From assembly GCF_024347495.1 (NCBI RefSeq), contig NZ_AP025491.1, forward strand, positions 558,001-622,000: DNA of 64,000 nt, in the 5' to 3' direction. Of the stretch, positions 1 to 8,845 are shown one piece after another. A program made the translations under genes and the position numbers. This DNA is from Vibrio gallaecicus. Its GTDB lineage: Bacteria > Pseudomonadota > Gammaproteobacteria > Enterobacterales > Vibrionaceae. The first letter of the stretch is position 1. Every line of letters starts with the position of its first letter. The notes under the pieces are model-generated. The model had not been told where the DNA came from. It saw nothing but the letters and a program-made list of their open reading frames with translations, and did not search any database.

Positions 1-199
1 GGCTTGCGGAGCTTGCAATGGTAATTGGCTTTAACTGAGTGACGCCGAACATAGGTTGCAAGAAATCATGGCTTTGTGGACAAGTTTCATAAGCCGCTGC
101 TAACACCAAGCTTGGTAACAAAAGAAGAGGAATAACGATAACTCTTAGGCTTAACCTTAGCGCATTAAAACTTAAACTTTTCTCTCTCGTGATAAGCAT
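1..199 (-). CDS. Partial exported protein, 5' end only
   Basis: An open frame starts at ATG 199 and runs off the left edge. The visible 66 residues begin with a basic segment (MLITREKSLSFNALRLSLR), then a hydrophobic core rich in I, L and V, and a likely signal-peptidase site after VLA, so the product is probably periplasmic or secreted. The mature start (AAYETCPQSHDF) is not one I recognise. The gene is divergent from the caspase-fold gene at 406 and shares an upstream region of about 200 bases with it, so the two could be co-regulated. An alternative ATG at 209 closes after 14 codons and is not used. The signal peptide is convincing; the function is unknown. Confidence 0.6.
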   Translation of the reverse strand, partial: MLITREKSLSFNALRLSLRVIVIPLLLLPSLVLAAAYETCPQSHDFLQPMFGVTQLKPITIASSAS

Positions 200-405
200 A
201 ATAAGTCATTCCTTTGATTAGATAGCACAACTGTCGTGATGAATGATGTGTTTTCATAATTATAATAAGTGACGATCTACACTATGACTATACTGGTATT
301 GAGTTATAAGAACCTAATTCGATGATTCAAAAATGGAAGTCATTGGAAATGAATATAGTTGGCATGGAGTCGAGCTAACTTTAAAGGCTTAAAAAGGAAG
401 TGTTT

Positions 406-2460
406 ATGCGTCAGTTGTTCATTATATTTATCTCGTTGTTTTCACAAACAATAGCGGCGGCAACGAATCATGCTTTGATTGTTGGGGTGTCTGAATACCC
501 TAATTTAGAACCTAGTTTATCTTTGAATGGACCTAAGTATGATGCGCTGAGAGTGCAAAGTATGCTCCTGCAGCAAGGAGTGGCAGAGAATAATATTGAA
601 CTGTTAGCCGATGGTGTTGAAGGTTCAATACTACCAACTAAGCAGAATATCATTGATGCGATTTTTGCCATTGAGAAAGACCTATCAGAAGGGGACTTTG
701 TCTACTTACACTTTTCTGGGCACGGTAGCCAGCAACCGGTAAAAGATTTGCAAGATAGTAATGATGCAATAGACGGTCTTGACGAGATTTTTCTACCTAG
801 GGATGTGGCGAGTTGGTCGAAGGAAAGAGGAGAAGTGCCTAACAGTATCACTGATGATGAAATAAATATCTTAACGACTCGGCTTCGTAACAAAGGGGCG
901 AATGTTTGGGTTGTCTTTGACTCGTGTCACTCTGGTACTATGACTAGAAGTATTACTGGTCAGAATGTTAGGTCGAGAAATGTGAGCCTCGATCAGTTAA
1001 AAGGCAGTGGATCAACTGAAAAACAAAGTATTACAAAAGTCGGCAATGATTTTAATCTTTCTCCAGTGACTCTTACGACTAATGCGGGGGCATTGATAAG
1101 CTTTGGAGCCGCACAAAGTAATGAAGAAGCGCCAGAAATGGACTTGTCATTTGGCGAGTCTAAATCACCACAAGGTCTGTTCACTTACACCTTAACCTCT
1201 CTAATCAGCCAAAACCCCAATTTGAGCTACAGGCAGCTTGCCCAAAGTGTTTTATCTGCTTACAACGGTTTCCCTTGGTACCGCACTACACCATTGTTCG
1301 AAGGGAAAGAGCTAGATACCCCAATCTTTCATCGATCTGGTGAAGTTCATGTTCGTTACCCCATGAAAAAAGCGAAAGGACAGTATTTTATTCAAGCTGG
1401 TCAAATTAATGGTTTCGAAAAAGGCGCGGTTGTCGAAGTGTTTGCAGATGTATCTGCCCGGGAACCATTAGCTGTGATGGAAATAACAAAGAGTGAATTA
1501 GCAACCAGTGAAGCGGTTTTACGCACTGGAGATGTCAATAAAAAGCGCGTCTTTGCACAGTTACAAAGTCCTGCCTATCCACCTGCAATAACGTTTAAAT
1601 GGCAAGAAAACCCGAATGAAGCATGGCAGAGTGCTTTGTCGAATCACCTGAAGAAAAATGACTTCCTAAATAGAACCATCGAATGGGTTGAGGAAGATAA
1701 AAGCGCAGATGTTTCAATCTATGTGGCTGATGATAGAGTTTACTTCTTTACCCTTGCGAATATTGAGCTTCCTTGTGAGCTAGAGAGTACTAAAGAAAAA
1801 GCGTGTCAGGCTTCTAATCCAGAGTCACAAGAAAGCTACCTTTCATTACCAATAGCAGAAAGTACCCCCTCAGATATATTGAATAATGGGTTAATTCGAT
1901 TGGTTCGTGCGCATAATTTGAAACGTTTATCGGCACAGTTGACTGGGAAGTCCAGTATTTTATCTGAAGTGTATCTTAATGAGGAGCCTGTCGAACTTGA
2001 TAACGTGGTGGTTGCTGGTGATGGGGATGAGCTACAAATGAGCTTTGTTAATCAAACTCGCAAACCCGTTGATCTAACCGTTATGTTTATCGACAGTGGT
2101 TTAGGCATAACACAGGTTTTTCCTGAACCTGGTTACAGTGGTCGACTGTTTGCCGGTGAATTTGCAGAATTCGAAGGTGTAGTAAGTAGTGAAGAGACAA
2201 CAGGAGAGGAGCAATTCATAGTCATTGCCGTTCCAGCAAGTAGAGAAGCGCCGACAGTCTCATTAGCACATTTACAGCAAGATCCTTTAGATAGCAGTAC
2301 ATTTGAGAAACGAGTAGAGACAAAAACACGTGCTATAGGCAGTCCTGAAGATTTATTTGCTCAAGCTTTGGGCGATCTTCCCCAGCAAAGGGCATTCAAG
2401 AAACGAGAAAAATCATCAGATAAAGCAGCTATCAGTGTTATTCGCTTGCAGACTCGTTAA
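406..2460 (+). CDS. Exported caspase-fold (peptidase C14-like) protein
   Basis: The start at ATG 406 is chosen over GTG 400 because AAGGAAG (394-400) lies five bases upstream. The 684-residue product opens with a signal peptide ending near TIAAA. It continues directly into a caspase-like domain: NHALIVGVSEYP, the catalytic histidine in LHFSGHGSQ (about residue 106) and the catalytic cysteine in FDSCHSG (about residue 174). The caspase fold spans roughly residues 20-310. The remaining 370 residues are beta-rich; a segment with MFIDSGLGITQVFPEPG resembles DUF4384-type modules found behind bacterial caspases. Both dyad residues are present, so a Cys peptidase with basic or other P1 preference is plausible, but the substrate is unknown. 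It is followed on the same strand by the CHASE2 gene and lies in a locus with a second caspase at 8.0 kb. The signal peptide places it in the periplasm or outside. Confidence 0.8.
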   Translation: MRQLFIIFISLFSQTIAAATNHALIVGVSEYPNLEPSLSLNGPKYDALRVQSMLLQQGVAENNIELLADGVEGSILPTKQNIIDAIFAIEKDLSEGDFVYLHFSGHGSQQPVKDLQDSNDAIDGLDEIFLPRDVASWSKERGEVPNSITDDEINILTTRLRNKGANVWVVFDSCHSGTMTRSITGQNVRSRNVSLDQLKGSGSTEKQSITKVGNDFNLSPVTLTTNAGALISFGAAQSNEEAPEMDLSFGESKSPQGLFTYTLTSLISQNPNLSYRQLAQSVLSAYNGFPWYRTTPLFEGKELDTPIFHRSGEVHVRYPMKKAKGQYFIQAGQINGFEKGAVVEVFADVSAREPLAVMEITKSELATSEAVLRTGDVNKKRVFAQLQSPAYPPAITFKWQENPNEAWQSALSNHLKKNDFLNRTIEWVEEDKSADVSIYVADDRVYFFTLANIELPCELESTKEKACQASNPESQESYLSLPIAESTPSDILNNGLIRLVRAHNLKRLSAQLTGKSSILSEVYLNEEPVELDNVVVAGDGDELQMSFVNQTRKPVDLTVMFIDSGLGITQVFPEPGYSGRLFAGEFAEFEGVVSSEETTGEEQFIVIAVPASREAPTVSLAHLQQDPLDSSTFEKRVETKTRAIGSPEDLFAQALGDLPQQRAFKKREKSSDKAAISVIRLQTR

Positions 2461-2520
2461 GAAGTAAGAAGTAAGAAGTAAGAAGTAAGAAGTAAGAAGT
2501 AAGAAGTAAGAAGTAAGAAG
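2458..2520 (+). repeat. TAAGAAG heptamer repeat, nine copies, starting at a stop codon
   Basis: Nine perfect head-to-tail copies of TAAGAAG fill 2458-2520. The TAA stop codon of the caspase gene is the first three bases of copy one, and a degenerate TAGAACA follows. Because 7 is not a multiple of 3, successive TAA triplets fall in all three forward frames. The tract occupies most of the spacer before the CHASE2 gene and ends 40 bases before its start codon. Copy number could vary by slippage. Confidence 0.97.
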
Positions 2521-2560
2521 TAGAACAAGAGATGAAAAGTAGAAATAGGAAGGTTCAAAC

Positions 2561-3916
2561 GTGAATAAGTGGCGTCACCAGCTTAAGATTTTAATTAGTA
2601 AGCTTTATAGTCGATTTGCTTTTTCTATGCAGTGGCTGTTTTTGGCTCTGATGGGGGCATGGCTTATCTATGGAGACCCATATGGTTTGGGTAGTGCGAG
2701 TGAACGTGCTGCAGAAAAAGCAATTTATCGTGTTGTGTCAGGTCATTACGATGCTTCTGAAAGCGAGCCTAGAATATTAGTTGTCCTTTTTAACGATCGA
2801 GCAATTAACAATCTTTACCCTTACTTATGGGAGTCGAATGATTGGCCGTTATCATACAGCGATCAAGTTAACTTACTTTCTACAATAATGGTTAATCAAC
2901 CACTTGCCGTATTTTATGACGTGATGTGGATGAAAAAACGATCGTTAGATACCAGTTATGACCGAGCTTTAAAAAAAATACAAGCGATCCAAACTGAAAC
3001 CAGTGTCCCTCTGTATTTTGCAAAAGGAACAGCTAACTCTAATATGGACGACAATATTAAGACAGACATTTCTTCGTTTGCACAGTTGGCCGTGAACGGT
3101 TGGGAAGGGGAAGGAGAGTTATATCCTCTTTATGTAGGTGATGGGACACCAACAACCGCTACTGCCCTTTATGATGAATATTGCCGAGATAAAAAATGCC
3201 TACCTATTTCAGATAAAGAGGCTTCTGCGATGAGTGTACGTTGGAACTCGAATGCAGCTCAGGTTCTTTTGCCACACAGAAATACTCAGTGCCGTGAGCG
3301 TGGCACATTAATGGATGTGTCGACTCGTGTGGTGTCTTCTGTTGTACATAATATTGTGCCTTGGTTAACAAAAGAAGTTTACTTACAACTCTGCCCTCCA
3401 CAAAGGGTGCTCTATGCTGATGAGTTAATGGCAATGGTCCGCTCATCAAATTCTCAAGAACGAGAGCAAGCTAGGAGAATAGTACAAGATTCAATTGTAT
3501 TAGTTGGAGGTCAAATAGAAGGGATACATGACTATGTAGTTTCTCCTGTCCATGGTGCATTACCTGGCGTTTTTTTCCACGCAATGGCGCTTGATAACCT
3601 GATTACCTTTGGTCATTCGTATACAAAAGAAGATGACAATGTTGATCACGTTAACTTTATGATTTGGCTTGTGTATATCACCTTATTGGTTGCTATTAAA
3701 ACATTCGCCGAAACATCAACAGTATTACAGTGGTTACATACAAGATTATGGTTAATGAGTAGTGTCTTTGTCATTCTTGTTTTAACCGTCGTTTTCGGTT
3801 GGTTTAATTATGCGCCTTCTAGCTGGTTGGCTATTTTGGCTCTAGGTTGGGTAGGTAATGAATTACTTGATCGGTTAGACAGCCGTTATGGAGAAAATAT
3901 TGAGGGAGGTAACTGA
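2561..3916 (+). CDS. CHASE2-domain membrane protein without output domain
   Basis: The start is GTG 2561, with AGGAAGG at 2547-2553 as ribosome binding site. The 451-residue product has one N-terminal membrane segment (about residues 19-38), a large extracytoplasmic region of the CHASE2 type (about 50-340, including RILVVLFNDRAI, FYDVMWM and the closing IVLVGGQIEGIHDYVVSPV) and three membrane segments at about 365-440. CHASE2 is an extracellular sensory domain normally followed by three membrane helices and a cytoplasmic cyclase, kinase or GGDEF domain. Here the protein stops about 15 residues after the last helix, so it has no enzymatic output of its own and must act through a partner. It overlaps the next gene (TGATG), indicating one operon with the exported caspase-like proteins on either side. 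Confidence 0.75.
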   Translation: MNKWRHQLKILISKLYSRFAFSMQWLFLALMGAWLIYGDPYGLGSASERAAEKAIYRVVSGHYDASESEPRILVVLFNDRAINNLYPYLWESNDWPLSYSDQVNLLSTIMVNQPLAVFYDVMWMKKRSLDTSYDRALKKIQAIQTETSVPLYFAKGTANSNMDDNIKTDISSFAQLAVNGWEGEGELYPLYVGDGTPTTATALYDEYCRDKKCLPISDKEASAMSVRWNSNAAQVLLPHRNTQCRERGTLMDVSTRVVSSVVHNIVPWLTKEVYLQLCPPQRVLYADELMAMVRSSNSQEREQARRIVQDSIVLVGGQIEGIHDYVVSPVHGALPGVFFHAMALDNLITFGHSYTKEDDNVDHVNFMIWLVYITLLVAIKTFAETSTVLQWLHTRLWLMSSVFVILVLTVVFGWFNYAPSSWLAILALGWVGNELLDRLDSRYGENIEGGN

Positions 3917-4308
3917 TGAAGATATTACTTCAGAAACCCCTGTTTTTTTGTTGGTTGGTATTGCTCACTATTACGTCGTTTTTTGCAAGTTCGTCGGTAA
4001 TGATTGAAGAGTGGTTAGAGCCTGTTATTGAGTATAAGAATTTGGAAGGTGAATGGTCGCTGAAGTCAGCTAAGAAGCTGCCAAAACCGCCATTGATAGT
4101 AAAAGACGAAAAAGGGAATATGGTCTTAGTTAATATAAGGAGAGTCGGCATGGTGTGGGTTCCTCGCACGTCTGTCCGATTGAATGAGGAAGCTTTGCAT
4201 TTAGCTTGTCAGGAAACCAGCACAGTAAAAGCCAAGGATTATCAAAATTTTGGTATGCGTGGCGAAGAAGATAATCAGTTTACTTGTCTAGCAATAACGA
4301 CAGAGTAA
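3916..4308 (+). CDS. Small exported protein of unknown function in the caspase/CHASE2 locus
   Basis: The ATG at 3916 overlaps the TGA stop of the CHASE2 gene, with GGGAGGT just upstream, so translation is probably coupled. The 130-residue product starts with a signal peptide or membrane anchor (hydrophobic stretch about residues 8-27). The following 100 residues are mostly beta, with GMVWVPRTSVRLN in the middle and two cysteines near the C-terminus that could form a disulfide outside the cytoplasm. The layout vaguely suggests an SH3-like fold, but I do not recognise a family. Its position between a CHASE2 membrane protein and a caspase-domain protein suggests it is an accessory of that system. 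Confidence 0.6.
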   Translation: MKILLQKPLFFCWLVLLTITSFFASSSVMIEEWLEPVIEYKNLEGEWSLKSAKKLPKPPLIVKDEKGNMVLVNIRRVGMVWVPRTSVRLNEEALHLACQETSTVKAKDYQNFGMRGEEDNQFTCLAITTE

Positions 4309-4326
4309 TCATTAGTGTAAGGATAC

Positions 4327-7300
4327 GTGATAAAGATGAATCGATACGGAATGTTGAAGCATAGACTTACTATTCACTATAAAGCTCTAATGCATGAACA
4401 GTTGTCGAGTAAGATTCAGATGTGTAAAGATTTTACATCTAAGGGACTTGTATATAAGGGGCTTGTATGTAAGGAGTTTCTATATAAGGAGATTACGTAT
4501 AAATCATTAATGTGCAGCCTGTTATTCCTTTCATCCTTTCCTGCATTTTCTGAACAAGGCGTTACCATTCCAAAGTTCCAACTAGAGGTTGGAGATTCCA
4601 TGCTTACCATGCACAGTCGAAAGACGACATTAAGAGAACGCGATGGCAGTCATAAGCGATATCATGATGTCCGAGAGGAAGGATTCGTTCGTTTTGTGCT
4701 ACGTCAAAAACCACAAGCAAATGAGCAGCAACGTTGGAAGATTAACTATTTAGAGAACTTCAAAGGTAGTGGTCAATACCTTAATATGAGTTATGAAAAC
4801 CGTCGTTTGATGGGCTCTTCAGCAGTAGCATTACTGCAAGATGACCATTGGCAGCTTATTGAAGAAGATCCTGGTGGTGAAATCTATGATGGCTACACAG
4901 GTGATGATAGGCAACACTTCATTAAAGCGGTAAATGCTGGTAATTTTTATGACGTAATGTCGACAATTATATCTAGTCACAGTTACACACTGGATAAAAC
5001 TTACCCTGTAAATGAAAAATATACTGGAGGTCTAGGAGGGAAATCCACGATTAGGTTAGCCGATGTGACTGAAAAGTGGGGCAAGCCAGTTGCAGAATTT
5101 GTCATCGATATTGAAACCTTTAAAGGTAAAGAAACATTAACGCCATGCCGCTATCAACTTACTGTTTTGAAAGATGATGGAAGAATTACGGACATTACCT
5201 TTTCCTGCGACCTTACGCTTGTTCAAGAACCAAACTGGGTAAGCGGGTTTATTGTTGAAAGGTTAAGTTACTCTTATGGGAATCGCTCTATCAGTGAGTT
5301 TTCACCTGAACCTGTGCTTAATGTTCACCCTCAGGGCGAAGTCACCGCCATTCAATTTATTCCAGAGACCAACTTACTCGCATATTTAAGTAAAGGGAGA
5401 GACAGCAATAGCTCAAACTGGCTCACTTTTTGGGATTTAACTCAACGCAAGACGCTCTATTCAAGCCCTGCCAGTGGTGATCAGCTTAAGTTCGACGCTG
5501 AAGGCAGTACGCTTTCCGTGGTTAGCGATGACCGGTTTATTGAAAACTATGTATCCATTGCCGATAAGTTTAGACCATTTGGGCAGGTTGTTGATTTCGA
5601 TCTTGAAAGGGGAATTAAATCTGCAGCTTCATTTGGTCATTACACATTAACCCTTAATGAAAAAGACGAAATTGAACTCTTTAACCCAGGTTATAACTCT
5701 AAACTGACGCTGCTAGAACTTAAAAAAAACGCGAGTCAATTAACGGCGAGAAATGATGGTCGAGTTCTTGTGGTCTCAGATGATGGGAGCACCAGTTTAT
5801 ACAAATTGAACGTTAGTCACGAAAGCTGTAAAGGGGATTTGGATTTTACTCAATCATGGTGCTCCAAACCTGATGTAACGTTTGAGCTAGTGCAAGAAGC
5901 AATAGCATTAGGGCAGCTGTTCGCTGGCGACTCACAATCAAACCCTAGATTAGACTATCTGGAACTTCATCCGAATTTACCTAAAGCAATTTATTGTTCT
6001 TCAGAATCTGAAAGGTGCGGATTACTGGACTATGAGCAAAAGTCGATAGTTGAAATCAACACAGAACGCCTCAGTTTTAGTCGTGATCATGATTTGCTAA
6101 TCAGCCGGAATGGTCAATATAACTATCAAGGTGAGTGGGTGTTTGGTTACGAATCGCCATGGTCTTTGGTAGAAAGGAAAGCTCAAGCACTCGATGATGT
6201 TAAAAAAATACTTTTTGCTGGTGGTGAAAAAGTCATAGGTAATAATTTTGAACCAGTGATTGAACTGATCGATAAAGATGAGGGGATAGTGCTTGACCAA
6301 ATTCACTCTCAAGTCGATCCCATCGCCGATATTTTTCATTATGGTTCATCGCTTTACTTAGTCAGTCATGATTACCTTGCCGGTAAAACTGAAATAAAAG
6401 AGGTCAACTTAGACACTCTGGAAGTGATCAGCGAAAAATTGCCATTTATTGCAAACGAGATTTCAATAGACAATAACGTCATGCTGATTCGATCACAGGC
6501 AGTGAACCTACTCATTAGTATGGAAGGTAACTTTTCACCAGTCCATTTGCCCAGAAAAATAGTCGATTCGCATTGGATTGAAAATGGTCTCCTGTATTTA
6601 AGTGATGATAATGCATTATATAACTACTCTTTACTGGATGGTATTGAGCACTTAGTGTATCAGTTTAGTGAAGCCGCGTATGAGGTTATATCCCTGAATA
6701 AAAATGGGACGGATTACGTTGTACGAGCCGCTGGAGGGCGGTTACTTTTGCCTAATCACGAAAAAGAGTTGAAGGCTGGTTATGTAAATGCGCCATATTC
6801 AGCATTAATCAGTAACGGAATTGAAGACGGCTTTATCGCGACAGGTTTGATTGAAATGGATGACTTCTATAATGCCTCAATCCCGCTGATTAGCCGATTT
6901 ACTGCAAAAGGTGAGAGAGTCGATACCTTTGAAGCCAATTGGGGAACGACTACCGCTCAACTCGCCACTGGCAACAAGCAGCTTTGGTTAGGGGACGAAA
7001 AAGGATCGATTACAATAAGAAATATGGCGTCTGGGACCATTACAGAAAGCTTTAGCGCCCACAACGGACAAGTGACCGCGATACTTGAACTTGATAATAA
7101 CTTGATAGTATCTGCATCGGCGATGGGAGAAATTAAGTTCTGGCGATCCGATAGAGTTGGGTTATTACCAATTCATCAGAAGATGTCTACATCCTTCCCT
7201 TTACTTGAACATGATATTGCAAATAGGCAGGGTAAACTTGCGCTGACAATGGTCGTTGATAGTTCCGGCGAGATCGTACTGAGTACACCAGAAGGTTATT

Positions 7301-8616
7301 ATTGGGGAACTCCCAAAGGAATTCACAGAGCCAGTTTTGTTAATAAAAAACAGCTATTTGATTACCGTCGCTATGATCTTTGGCTAAATCGACCTGATAT
7401 TATTTTAGAACGATTGGGCTATTCAGATAAAAGCCAAATCAAAATGTGGCGGAGTATAGTGGAAGCTCGTCAAAACAGAAGCCCCAGTTTTAAACCTGAA
7501 TTGAATTTTAAAGACACCAAAGATTTTCAATTTACAGTTACAGGTGAAGCGAGTTTTAAACAACAAGATGATGTGACATTAGATTGGACGATGTTAGAAG
7601 ACTTTACTGGGCAATTACACGTTCTAGTCAATGAAACGCCTGTCTTTGGCACAAAAGGGCAACCCATTTCAGGAGAGCTAGGAAGTCTACAGATTGAACT
7701 CTCTTCAGGATTGAATACGATACGACTTTTTGCCGAGGATGAAGCGGGCAATAAAACAAGAAGCCAAACAGTAAGCTATTTCCGGCCTCAAATAAAACGT
7801 AAGCCTGACCTTTATATAGTAAGCGTTGGTGTTTCTAAATATCAATACCCTGAACTGAATTTAAGTTATGCTCGCAAAGACGCAGAAGACATGCTGTCAC
7901 TATTCCAAAACAGCGAAGCTTTCAACAAAGTGATTAATTTGTCACTTCATGATGAAAACGTAACTCGTGAATCAATGGAACAAGTTAAACAATTTGTTAG
8001 TCAGGCGAAAGCAGATGACCGCTTAGTGGTTTTCTTCGCAGGTCATGGGTTTCTCGATAAGCAGGAAAAGTACTATTTTGCAGCACATGATATTACCCCA
8101 GATAATCCAGAGATTAGGGGGATAAGTTATCAGACTATTAGTGATGTTATTGATGCCTCTCCATCTCGTTATAAGTTATTGATGCTGGATACTTGCCATT
8201 CAGGTGAGGTGAATGAATTTGCTTCTAACAACAATTCAAAACTTGCAGAGGGAGTTGTAAGTCGAGGTTTTAAAGTTAAATCAAGAAAGCCTACCGAACA
8301 GGATGGATTGAATAAATCATACCAAAAACTTCAAACGGCATTTGTGGATTTACGAGCCTCAACGGGAGCGGTAGTCATTAGTGCTTCTGGCGGTTACGAA
8401 TTTGCCCTTGAAAAAAGCAATATTGGCAATGGAGTGTTTACTTCTGCAGTTATTAAAGGGTTATCTGAACAAGCTGCAGATTTAAATCAAGATGGAATCG
8501 TTCAGATATCTGAACTTCGTGAGTATACTTATGCAGAAGTAAAAAGGTTAACTGATGGGCAGCAGCAACCCACGACAAGAAGCTATAATTTGGATACAGA
8601 CTTTGTACTTTATTAG
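4327..8616 (+). CDS. Giant beta-propeller-like protein with C-terminal caspase domain
   Basis: The frame holds 1429 residues. The N-terminal 61 residues carry a five-residue tandem repeat, followed at M62 (4510) by an ideal signal peptide (CSLLFLSSFPAFSEQ), so the true start could be GTG 4327, ATG 4336 or ATG 4510. Residues about 100-310 are an unrecognised extracytoplasmic domain. Residues about 330-1010 look like WD40-type propeller blades (for example LTFWDLTQRKTLYSS, IKFWRSDRVG). A short Ig-like stretch follows near 1060-1150. The last 270 residues are a caspase-like domain with dyad His1240 (FFAGHGF) and Cys1290 (LDTCHSG). Near the end is an EF-hand-like ADLNQDGIVQISEL, common in bacterial caspase homologues. 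A propeller fused to a caspase suggests ligand- or partner-gated proteolysis. This is the last gene of the locus. Confidence 0.75.
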   Translation: MIKMNRYGMLKHRLTIHYKALMHEQLSSKIQMCKDFTSKGLVYKGLVCKEFLYKEITYKSLMCSLLFLSSFPAFSEQGVTIPKFQLEVGDSMLTMHSRKTTLRERDGSHKRYHDVREEGFVRFVLRQKPQANEQQRWKINYLENFKGSGQYLNMSYENRRLMGSSAVALLQDDHWQLIEEDPGGEIYDGYTGDDRQHFIKAVNAGNFYDVMSTIISSHSYTLDKTYPVNEKYTGGLGGKSTIRLADVTEKWGKPVAEFVIDIETFKGKETLTPCRYQLTVLKDDGRITDITFSCDLTLVQEPNWVSGFIVERLSYSYGNRSISEFSPEPVLNVHPQGEVTAIQFIPETNLLAYLSKGRDSNSSNWLTFWDLTQRKTLYSSPASGDQLKFDAEGSTLSVVSDDRFIENYVSIADKFRPFGQVVDFDLERGIKSAASFGHYTLTLNEKDEIELFNPGYNSKLTLLELKKNASQLTARNDGRVLVVSDDGSTSLYKLNVSHESCKGDLDFTQSWCSKPDVTFELVQEAIALGQLFAGDSQSNPRLDYLELHPNLPKAIYCSSESERCGLLDYEQKSIVEINTERLSFSRDHDLLISRNGQYNYQGEWVFGYESPWSLVERKAQALDDVKKILFAGGEKVIGNNFEPVIELIDKDEGIVLDQIHSQVDPIADIFHYGSSLYLVSHDYLAGKTEIKEVNLDTLEVISEKLPFIANEISIDNNVMLIRSQAVNLLISMEGNFSPVHLPRKIVDSHWIENGLLYLSDDNALYNYSLLDGIEHLVYQFSEAAYEVISLNKNGTDYVVRAAGGRLLLPNHEKELKAGYVNAPYSALISNGIEDGFIATGLIEMDDFYNASIPLISRFTAKGERVDTFEANWGTTTAQLATGNKQLWLGDEKGSITIRNMASGTITESFSAHNGQVTAILELDNNLIVSASAMGEIKFWRSDRVGLLPIHQKMSTSFPLLEHDIANRQGKLALTMVVDSSGEIVLSTPEGYYWGTPKGIHRASFVNKKQLFDYRRYDLWLNRPDIILERLGYSDKSQIKMWRSIVEARQNRSPSFKPELNFKDTKDFQFTVTGEASFKQQDDVTLDWTMLEDFTGQLHVLVNETPVFGTKGQPISGELGSLQIELSSGLNTIRLFAEDEAGNKTRSQTVSYFRPQIKRKPDLYIVSVGVSKYQYPELNLSYARKDAEDMLSLFQNSEAFNKVINLSLHDENVTRESMEQVKQFVSQAKADDRLVVFFAGHGFLDKQEKYYFAAHDITPDNPEIRGISYQTISDVIDASPSRYKLLMLDTCHSGEVNEFASNNNSKLAEGVVSRGFKVKSRKPTEQDGLNKSYQKLQTAFVDLRASTGAVVISASGGYEFALEKSNIGNGVFTSAVIKGLSEQAADLNQDGIVQISELREYTYAEVKRLTDGQQQPTTRSYNLDTDFVLY
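4420..4509 (+). repeat. 15-nt degenerate tandem repeat before a signal peptide
   Basis: Six imperfect 15-base units encode the five-residue pattern x-[YCS]-K-x-[LFI] at residues 32-61 of the downstream caspase protein. Several units contain AAGGGG or AAGGAG, which resemble ribosome binding sites. The repeat ends exactly where an ATG (4510) begins a good signal peptide, so it may be an untranslated leader or an N-terminal extension. Confidence 0.8.
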
Positions 8617-8630
8617 CGTCAAACTGTGTA

Positions 8631-8648
8631 ACTAGAACTAGAACTAGA
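8631..8648 (+). repeat. ACTAGA hexamer, three copies
   Basis: Three perfect copies of ACTAGA lie 15 bases after the stop codon of the 1429-residue caspase gene. Unlike the heptamer tract at 2458, the period is 6 and the tract does not include the stop codon. The rest of 8649-8845 shows no clear gene. Confidence 0.85.
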
Positions 8649-8845
8649 AACGAAAGACCTCATCACAATAAGTCTCTAGGTATCGCAATTATTTGAGTTC
8701 ACTTTATACTAAGCGACTTAATGGCATATTCTGTCATTTGTATGTCACATACTGTTACATTGCTTGAAGCCTTAGGGCTTTACATCTTGGACTGGGCAAA
8801 GAACAATCCCAGAGAATTACCTCTACAACAAATGTACTTGGAACT

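Noticed and set aside
2458..2520. Possible CRISPR-like array in the tandem heptamers
   Set aside because: There are no spacers between the units and no cas genes, so this is a simple sequence repeat.
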